From Bacteroides luti (lineage in GTDB: Bacteria; Bacteroidota; Bacteroidia; Bacteroidales; Bacteroidaceae): DNA of 64,000 nt. The position numbers and the translations under genes were made by a program. The notes under the pieces are model-generated. The model was not told where the DNA came from, ran no database searches, and saw only the letters and a program-made list of their open reading frames with translations. Below are positions 9,029 through 18,675 of the stretch, in pieces (position 1 is the stretch's first letter; each line of letters begins with the position of its first letter). The DNA lies in assembly GCF_900128905.1 (NCBI RefSeq), contig NZ_FQTV01000002.1, positions 124,001 through 188,000 of the forward strand. The letters are read 5' to 3'.

Positions 9029-10408
9029 TCAATGTTTTATTTTTTTCTTATATACCTGATAGCGGGAGTTTATGTCACGAACAAAATTAAATGTTTCTCT
9101 TCCACGAAAATAGCCATTCTTACATACAGGATCTGTGAAATACTCTTCGTTACTTTTTAAAAGAATAAAGTGCTCCACATTGTTATACCACACCAACTTG
9201 TTTTTTCCATATTTGTCAGCCAGAGCCATAGCGTCATAAATATGTCCTAATCCTGCATTATAAGCAGCTAGAATAAAATTTCGCCGTTCTTTTTTATCGG
9301 CTATCATGCTAAAGCTTTTGTTAATAGAAGCAATATATTTAACCGCAGCCTTTACGCTTAATTCTGGATTTTCTTCTTCTCCAGATGATAATCCCATGGC
9401 TCTCGCAGTGACAGGCATCAGTTGCATTAATCCTTTTGCTCCCGCCCATGACACAGCTTTTGGGTCAAAATTCGATTCATTATAAGCAAGTGAAGCAAGG
9501 AGTCGCCAATCCCAGTCTATTTCTTTCGAGTATTTCTTGAAAAAATTGTCATAAAGAGAAATTTTACCGTGTTTTAAGGATAAAATAGGAGAGTGGACTG
9601 TTGTTTTCAGTAATTCGAAATATCGTTTTGTACTGGCTGTATAATCTGGAGAGGTAATATTGTTTTTATACCATTCGTTTGCAGCTTTAGCAAGTTGCGT
9701 ACATTCTTGTCTTACAGCCCATGATGCCCGTTGGTCAAAACTAACAGATAGTTTAATATTGATATTGGGATAGTAAGTTGCATTTAATTTGGCAAGGTCA
9801 TCATCACATACCGTATATTGAATCTTACCTTCAGCAACCTGGGTTATCAAGTCTTCTACAGAAACGCTGTCGCTTTCTACCTTATGAATCTTGATTCCAC
9901 CACCTAATTCTTTGTCTAGGTTAACTAAACGGTCGTAGTATTTTCCTGGTTTTACATAAACATCTTTTCCAATCAGTTGAGTAACATCTGTAAGAAGCTC
10001 CGATTTAGATTTATTTTGTTGAACAACTACCTGGTGAGTGATAACTTCTAGTCCGCAATAAGTCAGACTGTCTTTCATTTTTTTTGTTACTGGTAAATTG
10101 TAGGCAATCATATCTCCTTCGCCCTTTTTCAATTTATGTACCAGTTCGGGAATATTTTTAGCTACCTCAACTCGTAACTTTAATCCAAGCGAGCGCGCAA
10201 ATTGTTCACTTAGTTCGTATTGATATCCCATCTCCTGTCCTCGGTAAATAAAGTAAGATGTAGAACTGTAAAGAGTTAGAACTACCAGTTCACCACTATC
10301 TTTTATTTGAGGAAGATCGTAAACGCTCTTCTCTTTCTGGCCTGTTTGTGTATTCTTACAGGCAAGTAACGACATGGTTATCAGGAAGAAAAGTAGTATT
10401 TTACGCAT
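9029..10408 (-). CDS. mltF: MltF-like membrane-bound lytic transglycosylase (lipoprotein)
   Basis: Cleaves peptidoglycan glycan strands with formation of anhydro-muropeptides. The 459-residue protein has a lipoprotein signal with lipobox LLAC (Cys17), a periplasmic solute-binding (SBP_bac_3-like) domain at about 38-265 (GELVVLTLYSS...), and a C-terminal SLT domain at about 290-420 with catalytic Glu311 in LAYNESNFDP, then GAKGLMQLMPVTA and LAAYNAGLGH. This is the two-domain MltF arrangement. It lies 12 bp downstream of udk and is probably co-transcribed with it. Confidence 0.88.
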   Translation of the reverse strand: MRKILLFFLITMSLLACKNTQTGQKEKSVYDLPQIKDSGELVVLTLYSSTSYFIYRGQEMGYQYELSEQFARSLGLKLRVEVAKNIPELVHKLKKGEGDMIAYNLPVTKKMKDSLTYCGLEVITHQVVVQQNKSKSELLTDVTQLIGKDVYVKPGKYYDRLVNLDKELGGGIKIHKVESDSVSVEDLITQVAEGKIQYTVCDDDLAKLNATYYPNINIKLSVSFDQRASWAVRQECTQLAKAANEWYKNNITSPDYTASTKRYFELLKTTVHSPILSLKHGKISLYDNFFKKYSKEIDWDWRLLASLAYNESNFDPKAVSWAGAKGLMQLMPVTARAMGLSSGEEENPELSVKAAVKYIASINKSFSMIADKKERRNFILAAYNAGLGHIYDAMALADKYGKNKLVWYNNVEHFILLKSNEEYFTDPVCKNGYFRGRETFNFVRDINSRYQVYKKKIKH

Positions 10409-10420
10409 ATGTTTTATTCT

Positions 10421-11038
10421 CTATTTTTCCAGATCGAGATTTTTTTCGATAAACATGGTCAATATATCAATAGCAACCTGATTGTTTCCACCTTGAGGAA
10501 TAATTAAGTCGGCATATCTTTTTGTTGGTTCAATAAATTGCTGATGCATAGGTTTTAATACACGAGTATATCTTTCCATTACCATTTCAGCTGTACGTCC
10601 ACGTTCTACAATATCGCGGTTTATTACACGTATCAGTCGCTCATCGGGATCAGCATCAACAAACACTTTCAGGTCCATTAAATCTCGTAACTTCTTGTCG
10701 CTTAAGGCTAAAATACCTTCTACAATAATAACATCCCGAGGTTCAATGTGAATTGTTTCCGGCTGACGGGTGCAAGTCAGGTAAGAGTAAGTTGGCTGTT
10801 CTATACTTTCTCCTTTTTTTAGTAACTGGATATGCTTTGATAGCAAATCCCATTCAAAAGAATCCGGATGATCGAAGTTGATAAATTGTCTTTTTTCAAC
10901 AGGGACATTGCTACTGTCTTTGTAGTAAGAGTCCTGAGGTAGTAAGACTACTTCATCTTTTGGAAGACTATCAAAAATTTTACGAACAACGGTTGTTTTG
11001 CCGGAACCTGTTCCACCAGCTATACCTATTATTAACAT
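10421..11038 (-). CDS. udk: Uridine kinase
   Basis: Phosphorylates uridine and cytidine in pyrimidine salvage. The 205-residue protein has the P-loop GGTGSGKTT at 9-17, then LLPQDSYYKD, INFDHPDSFEWDLL and the VEGILAL strand, and the RDIVERGRT lid segment. Length and motifs are as expected for Udk. It is the first gene of a udk-mltF pair with a consensus promoter on the minus strand. Confidence 0.95.
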   Translation of the reverse strand: MLIIGIAGGTGSGKTTVVRKIFDSLPKDEVVLLPQDSYYKDSSNVPVEKRQFINFDHPDSFEWDLLSKHIQLLKKGESIEQPTYSYLTCTRQPETIHIEPRDVIIVEGILALSDKKLRDLMDLKVFVDADPDERLIRVINRDIVERGRTAEMVMERYTRVLKPMHQQFIEPTKRYADLIIPQGGNNQVAIDILTMFIEKNLDLEK

Positions 11039-11069
11039 GGTTTAATATTGATTTTTAAAACAAATAACT

Positions 11070-11077
11070 TACTTTTG
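11070..11077 (+). promoter_or_regulatory. -7 element for the Dabb-dsbD genes
   Basis: TACTTTTG matches TAnnTTTG and lies 64 bp before the start of the Dabb gene. The opposing udk promoter overlaps this same intergenic space. Confidence 0.4.
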
Positions 11078-11107
11078 CTAAGAATTCATTATAATTGAAT
11101 TTATATA

Positions 11108-11139
11108 CAAAAATAGAATAAATTAATTAATAAAACAAA
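11108..11139 (-). promoter_or_regulatory. Promoter for udk-mltF
   Basis: On the minus strand TATTTTTG (11108-11115) is the -7 element and TTTG (11136-11139) the -33 element, 20 bp apart. Both match the Bacteroidetes consensus. The -33 box touches the start of the divergent Dabb gene. Confidence 0.6.
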
Positions 11140-11141
11140 GT

Positions 11142-11441
11142 ATGGTACGACACATTGTATTATTCCAATTAAAAAAGATGGAATCAGAGAGTGCAAAACT
11201 TGAAGTAATGAATGCATTTAAAAACGCTATAGAAGCTTTACCTAAAGATATTGATGTAATCCGTAAAATTGAAGTAAAATTTAATATGAATCCAGCTGAA
11301 ACTTACGATATTGCTTTGAATAGTGAATTTGATTCATTGGAGGATGTAAGTTACTATGCAAAACATCCTTTACACGTTGCAGCTGGAAAGATATTGGCTG
11401 ACGTTAAAGAAAGCCGTGCATGTGTTGACTATGAGTTTTAG
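11142..11441 (+). CDS. Dabb-family (stress-responsive alpha/beta barrel) protein
   Basis: The 99-residue protein opens MVRHIVLFQLK, the first beta strand of the Dabb ferredoxin-like dimeric barrel, and contains YDIALNSEFDSLEDVSYYAKHPLHVAA, the typical second half with the conserved YxxHP-type motif. No catalytic role is assigned to most members. It sits 21 bp before dsbD. Confidence 0.85.
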   Translation: MVRHIVLFQLKKMESESAKLEVMNAFKNAIEALPKDIDVIRKIEVKFNMNPAETYDIALNSEFDSLEDVSYYAKHPLHVAAGKILADVKESRACVDYEF

Positions 11442-11462
11442 TCGTGAACAAAGGTTATTAGA

Positions 11463-13490
11463 ATGAAGAAAATACAATTAATATTTTTCTTGCTATTATT
11501 ATTGGCAAGCAATATTTCTGCTCAGATTCAAGATCCGGTTAGCTTTAAAACAGAGCTAAAAACGATCAATGATACTGAAGCTGAAATCCGATTTACGGCA
11601 TCTATTGATAAAGGGTGGCATGTTTACTCAGTAAATCTTCCTTCTGGAGGACCTATATCGGCAACGTTTAATGTAGAAAAAATAGAAGGAGCAAAGCTGA
11701 TAGGAAAACTTACTCCTCTTAGCAAAGAAATAGAGAAGTTTGATAAAGTTTTTGAGATGAAATTGCGCTATTTTGAACATAGTGCTACTTTCTCACAAAA
11801 AATAAAAATAACGGGCAGTAGTTATAAAATTAAGGGCTATCTGGAGTATGGTGCATGCGATGATGAAAGTTGCTTGCCACCTACCGAAGTTCCTTTTAAT
11901 TTTCAGGGTAAGGGTAGTACAAAAGCTGTGGCTGAAGCTGCAAAGGATGAAGAAACATCTTCAAAGACTTTAAAAGAAGAACCTGTTACAGCCTTGGCTG
12001 TTGATACTTTGGCTATTGCAAAGACAGATTCTGTTGCATCTACTGACACTGTTGCTAAATCTGATTACTGGAAACCGGTAATTAGTGAACTGCAAAGTTT
12101 CGGAGGATCTACAGATCACAAGAACCTCTCCTGGATTTATATTTTTGTGACCGGATTTTTGGGTGGTTTGCTTGCTCTGTTTACGCCGTGTGTGTGGCCA
12201 ATTATTCCTATGACAGTAAGTTTTTTCCTAAAACGAGCTAAAGACAAGAAAAAAGGAATAAGGGATGCTATATTGTATGGAGTTTCCATCGTGGTAATCT
12301 ATCTGACTTTGGGGATTGCTGTTACGTTGATTTTTGGAGCAAGTGCATTGAATGCTTTGTCTACAAATGCTATATTTAATATATTGTTCTTCTTGATGCT
12401 TGTTGTCTTTGCTGCTTCGTTCTTTGGAGCGTTCGAGATTACACTTCCATCTTCATGGAGTACAAAAGTGGATAGTAAAGCCGAGAGTACAAGTGGACTG
12501 CTTAGTATCTTTTTAATGGCATTTACATTGACACTTGTTTCTTTCTCCTGTACAGGACCTATTATAGGATTTTTATTGGTACAAGTCTCTACATCCGGTA
12601 GTATTGTTGCCCCTGCAATTGGAATGCTTGGTTTTGCTATAGCATTGGCATTGCCTTTCACTCTTTTTGCATTGTTCCCATCATGGTTGAAGTCAATGCC
12701 TCGTTCGGGTGGCTGGATGAATCAGGTTAAAGTTGTTCTTGGATTCCTTGAACTAGCTTTTGCTCTGAAATTCTTCTCTGTAGCCGATCTGGCCTATGGT
12801 TGGAGATTGCTTGATCGCGAAACGTTCCTTGCTTTGTGGATTGTAATTTTTGCATTACTGGGATTATATTTATTAGGTAAAATTCGTTTTCCACATGATG
12901 ATGAAGATACAAAAACATCTGTACCTGCGTTCTTCATGGCTTTGGTTTCTTTGGCTTTTGCTGTATATATGATTCCCGGATTGTGGGGTGCGCCATTAAA
13001 AGCTGTCAGCGCATTTGCACCTCCAATGAAAACTCAGGATTTTAATCTGTATACAAAAGAAGTACATGCCAAGTTTGATGATTTTGATGCTGGTATGGAA
13101 TATGCAAGACAACAAGGTAAACCTGTTATGATTGACTTTACCGGATATGGATGTGTAAACTGTCGTAAGATGGAACTTGCTGTATGGATTGATTCGAAAG
13201 TTAGTAGCATTATTGAAAATGACTATGTATTGATCTCTTTGTATGTAGATGATAAAAAACCTCTTCCTTCGCCAATTACTGTAACAGAGAATGGAACAGA
13301 AAGAACATTGAGGACTATTGGAGACAAGTGGAGTTATCTGCAAAGAATTAAGTTTGGTTCCAATGCGCAACCTTTCTACGTATTACTGGATAATGAAGGT
13401 AAACCGCTCAATAAATCGTATGCTTACGATGAAGATATTGAAAAGTATGTAGAATTCCTGCAAAAAGGTCTCGACAATTACAAAAAATAA
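11463..13490 (+). CDS. dsbD: Thiol:disulfide interchange protein DsbD
   Basis: Passes reducing equivalents from cytosolic thioredoxin across the inner membrane to periplasmic proteins. The 675-residue protein has a signal peptide (about 1-20), an N-terminal periplasmic domain with the Cys pair in YGACDDESCLPP, about eight membrane helices with the redox cysteines in FTPCVWPIIPM and SFSCTGPIIG, and a C-terminal thioredoxin domain with GYGCVNCRKME (CxxC). A low-complexity Ala/Lys/Thr linker (about 150-200) joins the first and second parts. Confidence 0.93.
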   Translation: MKKIQLIFFLLLLLASNISAQIQDPVSFKTELKTINDTEAEIRFTASIDKGWHVYSVNLPSGGPISATFNVEKIEGAKLIGKLTPLSKEIEKFDKVFEMKLRYFEHSATFSQKIKITGSSYKIKGYLEYGACDDESCLPPTEVPFNFQGKGSTKAVAEAAKDEETSSKTLKEEPVTALAVDTLAIAKTDSVASTDTVAKSDYWKPVISELQSFGGSTDHKNLSWIYIFVTGFLGGLLALFTPCVWPIIPMTVSFFLKRAKDKKKGIRDAILYGVSIVVIYLTLGIAVTLIFGASALNALSTNAIFNILFFLMLVVFAASFFGAFEITLPSSWSTKVDSKAESTSGLLSIFLMAFTLTLVSFSCTGPIIGFLLVQVSTSGSIVAPAIGMLGFAIALALPFTLFALFPSWLKSMPRSGGWMNQVKVVLGFLELAFALKFFSVADLAYGWRLLDRETFLALWIVIFALLGLYLLGKIRFPHDDEDTKTSVPAFFMALVSLAFAVYMIPGLWGAPLKAVSAFAPPMKTQDFNLYTKEVHAKFDDFDAGMEYARQQGKPVMIDFTGYGCVNCRKMELAVWIDSKVSSIIENDYVLISLYVDDKKPLPSPITVTENGTERTLRTIGDKWSYLQRIKFGSNAQPFYVLLDNEGKPLNKSYAYDEDIEKYVEFLQKGLDNYKK

Positions 13491-13508
13491 AAATGTATTC
13501 TATTTAAG

Positions 13509-14003
13509 ATGAAAAAGATAATCAACCCCTGGAATAAAAAGGAAGGATATAATTGTTTTGGTTGTTGTAAGAGCAACGAAAGTGGTGTGAAGATGGATTT
13601 CTATGAAGATGGCGATGAAGTTGTCAGCTTTTGGAAACCACAGCCTCAGTTTCAGGGATGGACAAATACTCTTCATGGTGGTATTCAGGCGGTTTTAATG
13701 GACGAAATCTGTGCATGGGCAGTGCTTCGTAAACTTCAGACTACCGGCGTTACTACTAATATGCAAACACGGTACATGAAGTCGGTCAATACAAACGACT
13801 CTTGTTTAACTTTACGGGCAAGTATTCAGGAAGTTAAGCGTAATATTGTTATTGTAGAGGGACGGCTGTATAATGAAGCAGGCGAACTTTGCACAAAGTC
13901 AGTTTGCACCTACTTTACTTTTTCTAAGGAAAAACTGCGTGGAGAAATGCAATTCCTAGGCTGTGAAGTAGAGGAAGAGGATGTAAATCCATTAAATTGT
14001 TAG
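13509..14003 (+). CDS. PaaI-type hotdog thioesterase
   Basis: 164 residues with the hotdog-fold signature: NTLHGGIQAVLMDEICAWAVL (His-Gly-Gly and the active-site Asp/Glu region) followed by TNMQTRYMKSVNTND strands. It resembles PaaI/YbgC-like acyl-CoA thioesterases. Four or more cysteines near the N-terminus (NCFGCCKSNESG) form a small Cys cluster common in this subgroup and may bind a metal; this is inference. It begins 18 bp after dsbD, so likely in the same transcript. The natural substrate is unknown. Confidence 0.75.
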   Translation: MKKIINPWNKKEGYNCFGCCKSNESGVKMDFYEDGDEVVSFWKPQPQFQGWTNTLHGGIQAVLMDEICAWAVLRKLQTTGVTTNMQTRYMKSVNTNDSCLTLRASIQEVKRNIVIVEGRLYNEAGELCTKSVCTYFTFSKEKLRGEMQFLGCEVEEEDVNPLNC

Positions 14004-14029
14004 TCTTAAACATCTTTTTGTGATAATTA

Positions 14030-14061
14030 TTTGGAAATCTAAATAGATAGCTTTACATTTG
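14030..14061 (+). promoter_or_regulatory. his operon promoter
   Basis: TTTG at 14030-14033 and TACATTTG at 14054-14061 are separated by 20 bp, an excellent match to the Bacteroidetes -33/-7 consensus. Transcription should start near 14068, just before the leader peptide. Confidence 0.7.
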
Positions 14062-14082
14062 TCGCATAAAACAAAAAACAAT

Positions 14083-14130
14083 ATGATCAATACAGTTATA
14101 CGTCATCATCATCATTTTCCTAACGAATAG
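14083..14130 (+). CDS. hisL: Histidine operon leader peptide
   Basis: A 15-codon frame encodes MINTVIRHHHHFPNE and ends in TAG. Four consecutive His codons directly upstream of a terminator and the hisG gene are the hallmark of ribosome-mediated attenuation: when charged tRNA-His is scarce the ribosome stalls in the His run. It was too short for ordinary gene finding. The peptide itself probably has no function. Confidence 0.88.
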   Translation: MINTVIRHHHHFPNE

Positions 14131-14132
14131 TC

Positions 14133-14197
14133 GGTGGGCGTATAGATTATGTATATATGAAATTAGAAAGGCTTACCGTTTTGGTGAGCCTTTTTTT
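14133..14197 (+). promoter_or_regulatory. his attenuator (antiterminator and terminator)
   Basis: Terminator: AGGCTTACC (14169-14177) pairs with GGTGAGCCT (14183-14191) and is followed by a run of Ts. Antiterminator: GGTGGGC (14133-14139), just after the leader stop codon, can pair with GCTTACC (14171-14177, two G-U pairs) and would break the terminator stem. This gives the mutually exclusive structures needed for attenuation. The segment that would sequester 14133-14139 when the ribosome does not stall is less clear; part of the His-codon run (CATC) can pair with GGTG. Confidence 0.82.
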
Positions 14198-14232
14198 ATT
14201 CCTAAATAAATCATTTTAAACAAAATAAACTT

Positions 14233-15084
14233 ATGCTAAGAATTGCCGTACAATCCAAAGGGCGTTTGTTCGAAGAAACAATGGCTCTTTTCGAAGAATC
14301 AGACATTAAATTAAGTTCTCACAAGAGATCACTTCTTGTTCAGTCTACTAATTTCCCTGTTGAGGTATTGTACCTTCGTGATGATGATATTCCTCAGGCT
14401 GTTGCTACCGGAGTAGCCGACTTAGGTATTGTTGGCGAGAATGAATTCGTAGAGAAGGATGAAGATGCGGAAATCGTTAAGAGATTAGGCTTTAGCAAAT
14501 GTCGTCTTTCCTTAGCTATGCCTAAAGATATTGAATATCCAGGATTGTCATGGTTTGAAGGTAAGAAGATAGCTACTTCTTATCCGGTAATATTGAAGAA
14601 CTTCATGAAAGCCAACGGCATTAAAACAGAAATCCATGTAATTAATGGATCTGTGGAAATTGCTCCGGGAATTGGATTGGCAGATGCTATTTTTGATATA
14701 GTAAGCTCTGGTTCTACTTTAATCAGTAATCGTCTGAAGGAAGTAGAAGTGGTGATGAAATCGGAAGCTTTACTGATTGGTAATAAGGAAATGTCGGCAG
14801 AAAAGAAAGAAGTTCTCGATGAACTTTTGTTCCGCATGGATGCTGTTAAAACTGCAGAAGATAAGAAATATGTGTTGATGAACGCACCAAAAGATAAGTT
14901 GAAAGATATTATTGAAGTTCTTCCGGGAATGAAGAGTCCTACTGTTATGCCGCTTGCTCAGGAAGACTGGTGTTCTGTTCACACTGTTCTCGAAGAAAAA
15001 CGCTTCTGGGAAATTATTGGTAAACTGAAGGCTCTTGGAGCTGAAGGTATTCTTGTATTACCTATTGAAAAGATGATTATTTAA
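14233..15084 (+). CDS. hisG: ATP phosphoribosyltransferase, long form
   Basis: First step of histidine synthesis: ATP plus PRPP gives phosphoribosyl-ATP. The 283-residue length is the long HisG form with a C-terminal regulatory domain (about 210-283, ending in EGILVLPIEKMII) that binds histidine for feedback inhibition. Recognisable stretches are LRIAVQSKGRL at the start, GVADLGIVGENEF, and the PRPP-binding segment FDIVSSGSTL. First gene after the attenuator. Confidence 0.96.
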   Translation: MLRIAVQSKGRLFEETMALFEESDIKLSSHKRSLLVQSTNFPVEVLYLRDDDIPQAVATGVADLGIVGENEFVEKDEDAEIVKRLGFSKCRLSLAMPKDIEYPGLSWFEGKKIATSYPVILKNFMKANGIKTEIHVINGSVEIAPGIGLADAIFDIVSSGSTLISNRLKEVEVVMKSEALLIGNKEMSAEKKEVLDELLFRMDAVKTAEDKKYVLMNAPKDKLKDIIEVLPGMKSPTVMPLAQEDWCSVHTVLEEKRFWEIIGKLKALGAEGILVLPIEKMII

Positions 15085-15091
15085 TAAGTCT

Positions 15092-16375
15092 ATGAAAATA
15101 ATTAAATATCCGGGAAAAGAGGACTGGAAAGAAATTCTGAAACGCCCCGCACTCAATACTGAAAGTCTGAACGATACAGTTAAAGGAATTCTTAATCGTG
15201 TAAAGACTGAAGGTGATAAAGCAGTGCTCGAATGTGAAGCTACCTTCGATAAAGTACAGCTTGCTAGTCTGGCTGTGAGTGCTGATGAAATAGAAGAAGC
15301 CGAAAGTCTGATCAGTGACGATCTGAAAGCAGCTATCATACTTGCAAAAGAAAATATAGAAACCTTTCACTCGGCACAACGTTTTACCGGAAAGAAAGTA
15401 GAAACACGTCCGGGTGTAGTTTGCTGGCAGAAAGCGGTGGGAATTGAGAAAGTGGGATTGTATGTTCCGGGCGGAACAGCTCCTTTGTTCTCAACAGTTC
15501 TTATGCTTGCAACTCCAGCACGCATTGCCGGATGCAAGGAAATTGTACTTTGTACCCCTCCAAACCGTGAAGGTAAAGTGCATCCAGCTATTTTGTTTGC
15601 CGCTAATCTGGCTGGAGTAAATAAAATATTTAAGGCCGGTGGAGTACAGGCAATAGGAGCTATGGCTTATGGTACGGAATCTGTGCCAAAGGTTTATAAA
15701 ATATTCGGTCCAGGTAATCAATACGTAACAGCAGCCAAACAGCTAGTTTCTTTGCGTGATGTAGCTATTGATATGCCAGCTGGTCCTTCAGAAGTAGAAG
15801 TGCTGGCTGATCAATCGGCCAATCCAGCTTTTGTGGCAGCGGATTTATTATCTCAGGCAGAGCACGGAATTGATAGTCAGGCTGTACTTATTACTACTTC
15901 CGAAGAACTTATAGAGAAAGTTTGTGCCGAAGTAGAATCTCAACTAGCGCAATTGCCAAGAAAAGAAATTGCTGCAAAATCATTGGATAACAGCAAACTG
16001 ATTTTGGTTAACGATATGGACGAAGCCATATCAATGACCAATGAATATGCACCTGAGCACCTGATTATTGAAACAGCTAACTATATGGAAGTTGCCGAAC
16101 AGATTACAAATGCCGGTTCTGTATTCCTTGGATCACTAACTCCTGAAAGTGCAGGCGATTATGCTTCGGGTACTAACCACACCCTTCCAACCAACGGATA
16201 TGCAAAAGCATACAGTGGAGTAAGTCTTGATAGCTTTATCCGAAAAATTACTTTCCAGGAAATTACCAGTCAGGGTATTCAAACTATTGGTCCGGCTATT
16301 GAAACAATGGCAGCCAATGAGCAACTCGATGCTCACAAGAATGCGGTGACAGTAAGGCTTAACAGTTTAAAATAA
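15092..16375 (+). CDS. hisD: Histidinol dehydrogenase
   Basis: Oxidises L-histidinol to L-histidine in two NAD-dependent steps, using a zinc ion. The 427-residue protein has VGLYVPGGTAPLFSTVLM, KIFGPGNQYVTAAKQLV, DMPAGPSEVEVLAD, AEHGIDSQAVLIT and the C-terminal NHTLPTNGYAKAYSGVS, all standard HisD motifs. It starts 7 bp after hisG. Confidence 0.96.
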   Translation: MKIIKYPGKEDWKEILKRPALNTESLNDTVKGILNRVKTEGDKAVLECEATFDKVQLASLAVSADEIEEAESLISDDLKAAIILAKENIETFHSAQRFTGKKVETRPGVVCWQKAVGIEKVGLYVPGGTAPLFSTVLMLATPARIAGCKEIVLCTPPNREGKVHPAILFAANLAGVNKIFKAGGVQAIGAMAYGTESVPKVYKIFGPGNQYVTAAKQLVSLRDVAIDMPAGPSEVEVLADQSANPAFVAADLLSQAEHGIDSQAVLITTSEELIEKVCAEVESQLAQLPRKEIAAKSLDNSKLILVNDMDEAISMTNEYAPEHLIIETANYMEVAEQITNAGSVFLGSLTPESAGDYASGTNHTLPTNGYAKAYSGVSLDSFIRKITFQEITSQGIQTIGPAIETMAANEQLDAHKNAVTVRLNSLK

Positions 16376-16381
16376 AAAACA

Positions 16382-17419
16382 ATGAAAGCATTAAAAGAAT
16401 TAACCCGTCCGAATATATGGGATTTGAAACCCTATTCTTCGGCTCGCGATGAATATAAAGGAGCAGAAGCAACAGTCTTTCTTGATGCAAATGAAAATCC
16501 ATATAACAATCCGTTTAACCGTTATCCGGATCCATTGCAAAGAGATTTAAAAGAATTGCTAGCTCCGATAAAAGGAGTAAAATCTGAAAATATATTTCTT
16601 GGAAATGGTAGTGATGAGGCAATAGATCTTGTTTACAGAGCTTTTTGTGAACCGGAAAAAGATAATGTGGTTGCCATCGATCCTACATACGGAATGTATA
16701 AGGTTTGTGCGGATGTGAACAATGTAGATTACCGCAATGTATTATTGGATGAAAACTATCAGTTCTCGGCAGATATGTTGCTTGCAGCTACAGATGAAAG
16801 AACTAAACTTATATTTCTCTGCTCACCGAACAACCCAACAGGTAATGACTTGTTGCAATGCGAAATAGAAAAGGTTATCAAAGAATTTGAAGGCTTGGTT
16901 ATTCTTGACGAGGCCTATAATGATTTCTCTGACAGACCATCATATCTTTCACAATTGGATAAATATCCTAACCTGATTATTCTTCAAACATTCTCTAAAG
17001 CATATGGTTGTGCAGCAATTCGTTTAGGAATGGCTTTTGCTTCGAAAGAGATTATTGATATTCTGAACAAGATAAAATACCCTTATAATGTGAATCTGCT
17101 TACTCAGCAACAGGCTATGAGTATGTTGAAAGATTATTCTCAGGTAGAGGCTTGGGTAAAAACATTGATTGAAGAGCGGGCTTACCTTGAAAATGAATTT
17201 GCAGCATTGGCTTGTACGGAAAAGATATATCCTTCGGATGCAAATTTCTTCCTGGCTAAAGTCTCAGATGCCAAGGCTATTTATAATTATCTTGTTGCAA
17301 AAGGTATTATCGTTCGTAACCGTACTTCAATAACGCTTTGCAAAGATTGTTTGCGTGTAACTGTGGGAACCCGAGAGGAAAACAATCAATTACTGGAAGC
17401 ATTGAAGCAATATAAATAA
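16382..17419 (+). CDS. hisC: Histidinol-phosphate aminotransferase
   Basis: PLP enzyme that converts imidazole-acetol phosphate to histidinol phosphate. The 345-residue protein has [11 protein letters not shown] near the N-terminus, [31 protein letters not shown] and the PLP-lysine segment [15 protein letters not shown]. It starts 6 bp after hisD, in the same operon. Confidence 0.95.
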   Translation: MKALKELTRPNIWDLKPYSSARDEYKGAEATVFLDANENPYNNPFNRYPDPLQRDLKELLAPIKGVKSENIFLGNGSDEAIDLVYRAFCEPEKDNVVAIDPTYGMYKVCADVNNVDYRNVLLDENYQFSADMLLAATDERTKLIFLCSPNNPTGNDLLQCEIEKVIKEFEGLVILDEAYNDFSDRPSYLSQLDKYPNLIILQTFSKAYGCAAIRLGMAFASKEIIDILNKIKYPYNVNLLTQQQAMSMLKDYSQVEAWVKTLIEERAYLENEFAALACTEKIYPSDANFFLAKVSDAKAIYNYLVAKGIIVRNRTSITLCKDCLRVTVGTREENNQLLEALKQYK

Positions 17420-17427
17420 GAGTTGGC

Positions 17428-18549
17428 ATGAAGAAAGTATTATTTATAGATAGAGACGGTACATTGGTTATTGAACCACCTATTGATTTTCAACTTGATT
17501 CTCTCGAGAAATTGGAGTTTTATCCGAAGGTATTTAAGAATCTTGGCTTTATACGCAGCAAGCTTGATTTTGAGTTTGTAATGGTAACTAACCAGGATGG
17601 ATTGGGAACTGATTCTTTTCCTGAAGAGACATTCTGGCCGGCTCATAATAAGATGCTTAAAGCCTTTGAGAATGAAGGAATCACTTTCGATGATATTCTG
17701 ATAGATCCAAGTATGCCCGAAGAAAACAGTCCCAACCGCAAACCCGGAATTGGAATGATGGGTAAGTACCTGAAAGAAGGTGCTTATGATATTGCAGGAA
17801 GTTTTGTGATTGGCGATCGTATTACCGATGTCCTGTTGGCAAAGAATCTGGGATGCAAGGCTATTTTTATGCAGGATTCAACGGATGAGTTGAAACGTAA
17901 AGGACTGGAAGATGTATGCGCATTGGCAACAGCCGACTGGGATCGTGTAACCGAGTTCCTTTTTGCCGGCGAACGTACTGCACAGGTACAACGCACCACC
18001 AAAGAGACAGATATCTTTGTAAAGCTGAACCTCGACGGAACAGGCGCGTGCGATATTTCTACCGGCTTAGGATTCTTTGATCACATGCTTGAGCAGATAG
18101 GAAAGCATTCTGGAATGGATTTAACTATCAAAGTTAAAGGCGATCTTGAAGTGGATGAACATCATACCATTGAAGATACAGCCATTGCTTTGGGCAATTG
18201 CATTTATCAGGCATTGGGAAACAAACGTGGTATTGAAAGATACGGTTACTGTCTTCCTATGGACGATTGTCTGTGTCAGGTGGCACTCGACTTTGGAGGT
18301 CGCCCGTGGCTGGTATGGGATGCAGAATTTAATCGCGAAAAGATAGGAGAGATGCCTACCGAGATGTTCCTGCATTTCTTTAAATCATTGAGTGATGCCG
18401 CTAAAATGAATCTGAACATCAAAGCTGAAGGGCAGAACGAGCATCATAAAATTGAAGGAATCTTTAAAGCTTTGGCTCGCGCGCTGAAAATGGCAGTGAA
18501 GAGGGATATTTATAATTATGTTCTGCCATCAACAAAGGGGATGCTATAA
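17428..18549 (+). CDS. hisB: Bifunctional histidinol-phosphatase / imidazoleglycerol-phosphate dehydratase
   Basis: Two enzymes in one chain, as in enterobacteria. Residues about 1-165 are a HAD-type phosphatase (DRDGTLV with the nucleophilic Asp, [22 protein letters not shown]). Residues about 180-373 are the IGP dehydratase with metal-binding histidines in [29 protein letters not shown] and [16 protein letters not shown]. The remaining his genes (hisH, A, F, I) are not in the window, so the pathway is split over at least two loci. Confidence 0.95.
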   Translation: MKKVLFIDRDGTLVIEPPIDFQLDSLEKLEFYPKVFKNLGFIRSKLDFEFVMVTNQDGLGTDSFPEETFWPAHNKMLKAFENEGITFDDILIDPSMPEENSPNRKPGIGMMGKYLKEGAYDIAGSFVIGDRITDVLLAKNLGCKAIFMQDSTDELKRKGLEDVCALATADWDRVTEFLFAGERTAQVQRTTKETDIFVKLNLDGTGACDISTGLGFFDHMLEQIGKHSGMDLTIKVKGDLEVDEHHTIEDTAIALGNCIYQALGNKRGIERYGYCLPMDDCLCQVALDFGGRPWLVWDAEFNREKIGEMPTEMFLHFFKSLSDAAKMNLNIKAEGQNEHHKIEGIFKALARALKMAVKRDIYNYVLPSTKGML

Positions 18550-18594
18550 AGGTTTTTGAAGTAGCACACGATAGAGCTACTAAATAATATTTAA

Positions 18595-18630
18595 AATCCA
18601 AATATCTAATACTTTTTAGATATTTGGATT
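18595..18630. promoter_or_regulatory. Perfect 15-bp inverted repeat between hisB and the fur-like gene
   Basis: AATCCAAATATCTAA (18595-18609) is followed after 6 nt by its exact complement (18616-18630). There is no T run after it, so it is a weak terminator at best. It ends 12 bp before a TATATTTG -7 box (18643-18650) for the fur-like gene and covers TTTG (18623-18626), so an operator role is as likely as termination. Confidence 0.55.
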
Positions 18631-18675
18631 TGTTATAATAAGTATATTTGTTCCAAATAACTAAGAACTTTGATT

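Noticed and set aside
18561..18580. GTAGC/GCTAC stem after hisB as a terminator
   Set aside because: Only 5 bp with a large loop and no T tract.
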